Source: Anaerolineaceae bacterium
GTDB lineage: Bacteria > Chloroflexota > Anaerolineae > Anaerolineales > Anaerolineaceae
Length of the DNA stretch: 7,432 bases
Reading direction: 5' to 3'
Assembly (NCBI GenBank): GCA_028714615.1
Contig: JAQTMA010000202.1
Coordinates: 1-7,432, forward strand
Below the pieces are notes generated by a model. That model did not search any database, was not told the origin of the DNA, and worked only from the letters and a program-made list of their open reading frames with translations. A program made the translations under genes and the position numbers. Of this stretch, positions 6,033 to 7,432 are shown piece by piece (the stretch's first letter is position 1; every line of letters starts with the position of its first letter).

Positions 6033-7082
6033 TTATCCCTGCGACCTATTAAGAAAGCGCTTCCGGAAACCATCTACTATCAAGACAAACAAAACCAATG
6101 AACCCTGCAGCACCCCTGATAAGGTTGAATCGAGCTTCAGAACGATGGGCAACTGAATACTACCAATGTTTAGCGCTGCAAAGAAGAAAGCGATTGGTGC
6201 AATCCACATCGGTGAATAATTCACCAACATCGCAACGAGCAAACCAAGGAAGCCGTACCCTGACGAAATGGAGGGGATCAGACGGTGATAGACTGCAATC
6301 ACCTGGATCGCACCAGCTAATCCAGCAAAGAGACCACATATAAGGAAGGCGGACATCATATAACGAGAGGTTGGAATCCCCATCAAAAAGGAAGCCCGAG
6401 CATTCTTTCCGACCGCTTTTAATTGCAATCCGAAATTGGTCCCATTTAATAAGATATAGATAACCACCAGGCTAGCCAGACCAATAATCAGGGATAACGG
6501 GCTTAGGCGCGCCCCACCGATGGTGGGTAGCCAAAGGCGATCCGGGAACGGTGCAGTGCCGCTCATTGAAGCAATCCCTGGCCGTTTCCACGGACCAAAG
6601 ATTAGCCAGATCGTCAATGCAGAAGCGACAAAGTTTAAACCTAGTCCTCCAAAAATTTCATTCACGCCCCCGAAGGTCTTTAACGCGCCTGCGAGTGCTG
6701 CCCATAATGCTCCTCCAAACATACCAGCTAGAAAACCCAATGTGATAATTAAATATGCAGGTGTCGAAGTGTCTAGCAATCCACGAATCACCCAGGTCGC
6801 AAAGACCGCCCCTACAGTAATTTGACCTTCGATTCCGATATTCCAGAGGCCAGCCGCGAAGGTAACCAGAAGTCCAGCCGAGGAGAGCAGGAGGGGTACC
6901 CAGGCAACCAGGGTATTGGCGAAAACGGCCGTAGATCCGAATGCACCCTGGATGATATTCCAATAGGCGAGAAAGGGGGGAGCTTTCGATAACACAATGA
7001 TCAGGGTTGTGAATGCGATAGCCAGGATAATCCCGGCGATTCGAATCCCAATCCCTGCGCTACGGGATCTGATCGTATCCAT
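6033..7082 (-). CDS. ABC transporter permease, nucleoside/BMP-type (NupP/YufP-like)
   Basis: The 349-residue protein is the first permease of the importer. It shows the BPD_transp_2 signature WNIGIEGQ at 80-87, NEIFGGLGLNFVA at 141-153, the coupling-loop sequence GLQLKAVGKNARASFLMGI at 218-236 and GYGFLGLLVAML at 275-286, as in YufP/NupP-type permeases. An N-terminal helix (about 12-31) is followed by a short external stretch and roughly eight further helices. The tail GFRKRFLNRSQG is basic and faces the cytoplasm. The ATG at 7082 is preceded by AGGAGAGG (7092-7085), which overlaps the TAG of the ATPase gene, so the two are translationally linked. Together with the adjacent permease and ATPase it would form an inner-membrane importer; a substrate-binding lipoprotein is expected but not within the window. 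Confidence 0.92.
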   Translation of the reverse strand: MDTIRSRSAGIGIRIAGIILAIAFTTLIIVLSKAPPFLAYWNIIQGAFGSTAVFANTLVAWVPLLLSSAGLLVTFAAGLWNIGIEGQITVGAVFATWVIRGLLDTSTPAYLIITLGFLAGMFGGALWAALAGALKTFGGVNEIFGGLGLNFVASALTIWLIFGPWKRPGIASMSGTAPFPDRLWLPTIGGARLSPLSLIIGLASLVVIYILLNGTNFGLQLKAVGKNARASFLMGIPTSRYMMSAFLICGLFAGLAGAIQVIAVYHRLIPSISSGYGFLGLLVAMLVNYSPMWIAPIAFFFAALNIGSIQLPIVLKLDSTLSGVLQGSLVLFVLIVDGFRKRFLNRSQG

Positions 7083-7084
7083 TA

Positions 7085-7092
7085 CCTCTCCT
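7085..7092 (-). promoter_or_regulatory. Strong ribosome binding site of permease 1, overlapping the ATPase stop codon
   Basis: On the - strand AGGAGAGG (7092-7085) lies 2 nt before the ATG at 7082, with the AGGAG core 5 nt away. The TAG of the ATPase gene (7093-7091) shares bases with it, indicating coupled translation of the transporter subunits. Confidence 0.65.
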
Positions 7093-7432
7093 AAAAGCCT
7101 TTCCCACCGATGAGCTGCCCGAGCTGCTCTACGGTTGTCGTGTTCGCGTCCATTGGCGCAGACATCCTTCCTCCGAAAAATACCAGCACCCGGTTGCTAT
7201 AATTCAGTATTTCTTCCAAATCGGCGGATACAAAGAAAATGCTTGTACCTTGTTTACAACGATCCCGCAATTTGTTCCAAATCCAAATTGAAGATTCGAG
7301 ATCCAGACCATGGGTTGGATGTTCCATCAATAATAATTTAACGGGAGTTCGCAAAAGAGCTAGCAAGGTCCTTTGCTGGTTTCCACCCGATAATTCCTCA
7401 ACCAGGTTCATCGGGTTTCCTTTTATGGAAAA
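7091..7432 (-). CDS. ABC transporter ATP-binding protein, C-terminal 113 residues (NupO/YufO-like)
   Basis: The frame is open to the right edge, so the gene is cut by the window. The visible part is the end of a second nucleotide-binding domain. It has the signature LSGGNQQR (fragment residues 14-21), a degenerate Walker B/D-loop EHPTHGLD (37-44), a switch region VSADLEE with no histidine, and the tail LGQLIGGKGF. In canonical ATPases the Walker B is DEPT; here the catalytic Glu position is His. Such changes in the second domain are usual in the double-domain ATPases of nucleoside/BMP and CUT2 sugar importers, where only one ATP site hydrolyses. The fragment therefore fits energising the two downstream permeases, 8 nt away. 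The internal ATG at 7411 is not a likely start, because codons ahead of it stay open and the LSGGNQQR motif belongs deep inside the protein. Confidence 0.9.
   Translation of the reverse strand, partial: FSIKGNPMNLVEELSGGNQQRTLLALLRTPVKLLLMEHPTHGLDLESSIWIWNKLRDRCKQGTSIFFVSADLEEILNYSNRVLVFFGGRMSAPMDANTTTVEQLGQLIGGKGF

Noticed and set aside
7091..7411. A small standalone 106-residue protein starting at the ATG at 7411
   Set aside because: The frame is open upstream to the window edge and the ABC signature motif lies right at that ATG, so this is the tail of a larger ATPase.

Overview
The window looks like bacterial chromosome with roughly balanced base composition. Gene content (a TipA-type MerR regulator, a BMP/nucleoside-type ABC importer, two fold-type II PLP enzymes) and the style of the uncharacterised protein at the left edge remind me of Chloroflexota, class Anaerolineae. 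That assignment rests on remembered family resemblance, not on a search.

Left part (1-1281): a partial hypothetical gene runs leftward off the edge (1-236). It diverges from a complete MerR-family gene with a C-terminal TipAS ligand-binding domain (364-1110, + strand). The 127-bp gap between them holds a MerR-type promoter with a 19-bp -35/-10 spacer directly before the regulator's ATG, so its mRNA is probably leaderless. The regulator also has an internal Shine-Dalgarno plus ATG at codon 113, exactly where a separate TipAS ligand-binding protein would begin. A 171-bp gap follows, with a perfect 13-bp inverted repeat inside a palindrome-rich, repeat-like segment.

Right part (1282-7432): six genes on the - strand, read right to left, form one tight operon: the C-terminal end of an ABC ATPase (7432-7091), permease 1 (7082-6033), permease 2 (6027-5029), a threonine-synthase-like PLP enzyme (5017-3773), a membrane-anchored family 2 glycosyltransferase (3727-2750) and a second, larger PLP enzyme (2757-1282). 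Gaps are 8, 5, 11 and 45 nt, followed by an 8-bp overlap. The operon starts beyond the right edge, where the rest of the ATPase and perhaps a substrate-binding lipoprotein should lie.

The importer, built like NupOPQ/BMP-type nucleoside transporters, probably brings in a small polar compound. The two PLP enzymes look suited to beta- or gamma-elimination/replacement on amino acids. Why a polyprenyl-phosphate-type glycosyltransferase sits between them is not obvious. This combination is the most interesting unexplained feature of the window. Transport and catalysis families are well supported, but substrates and pathway are not.
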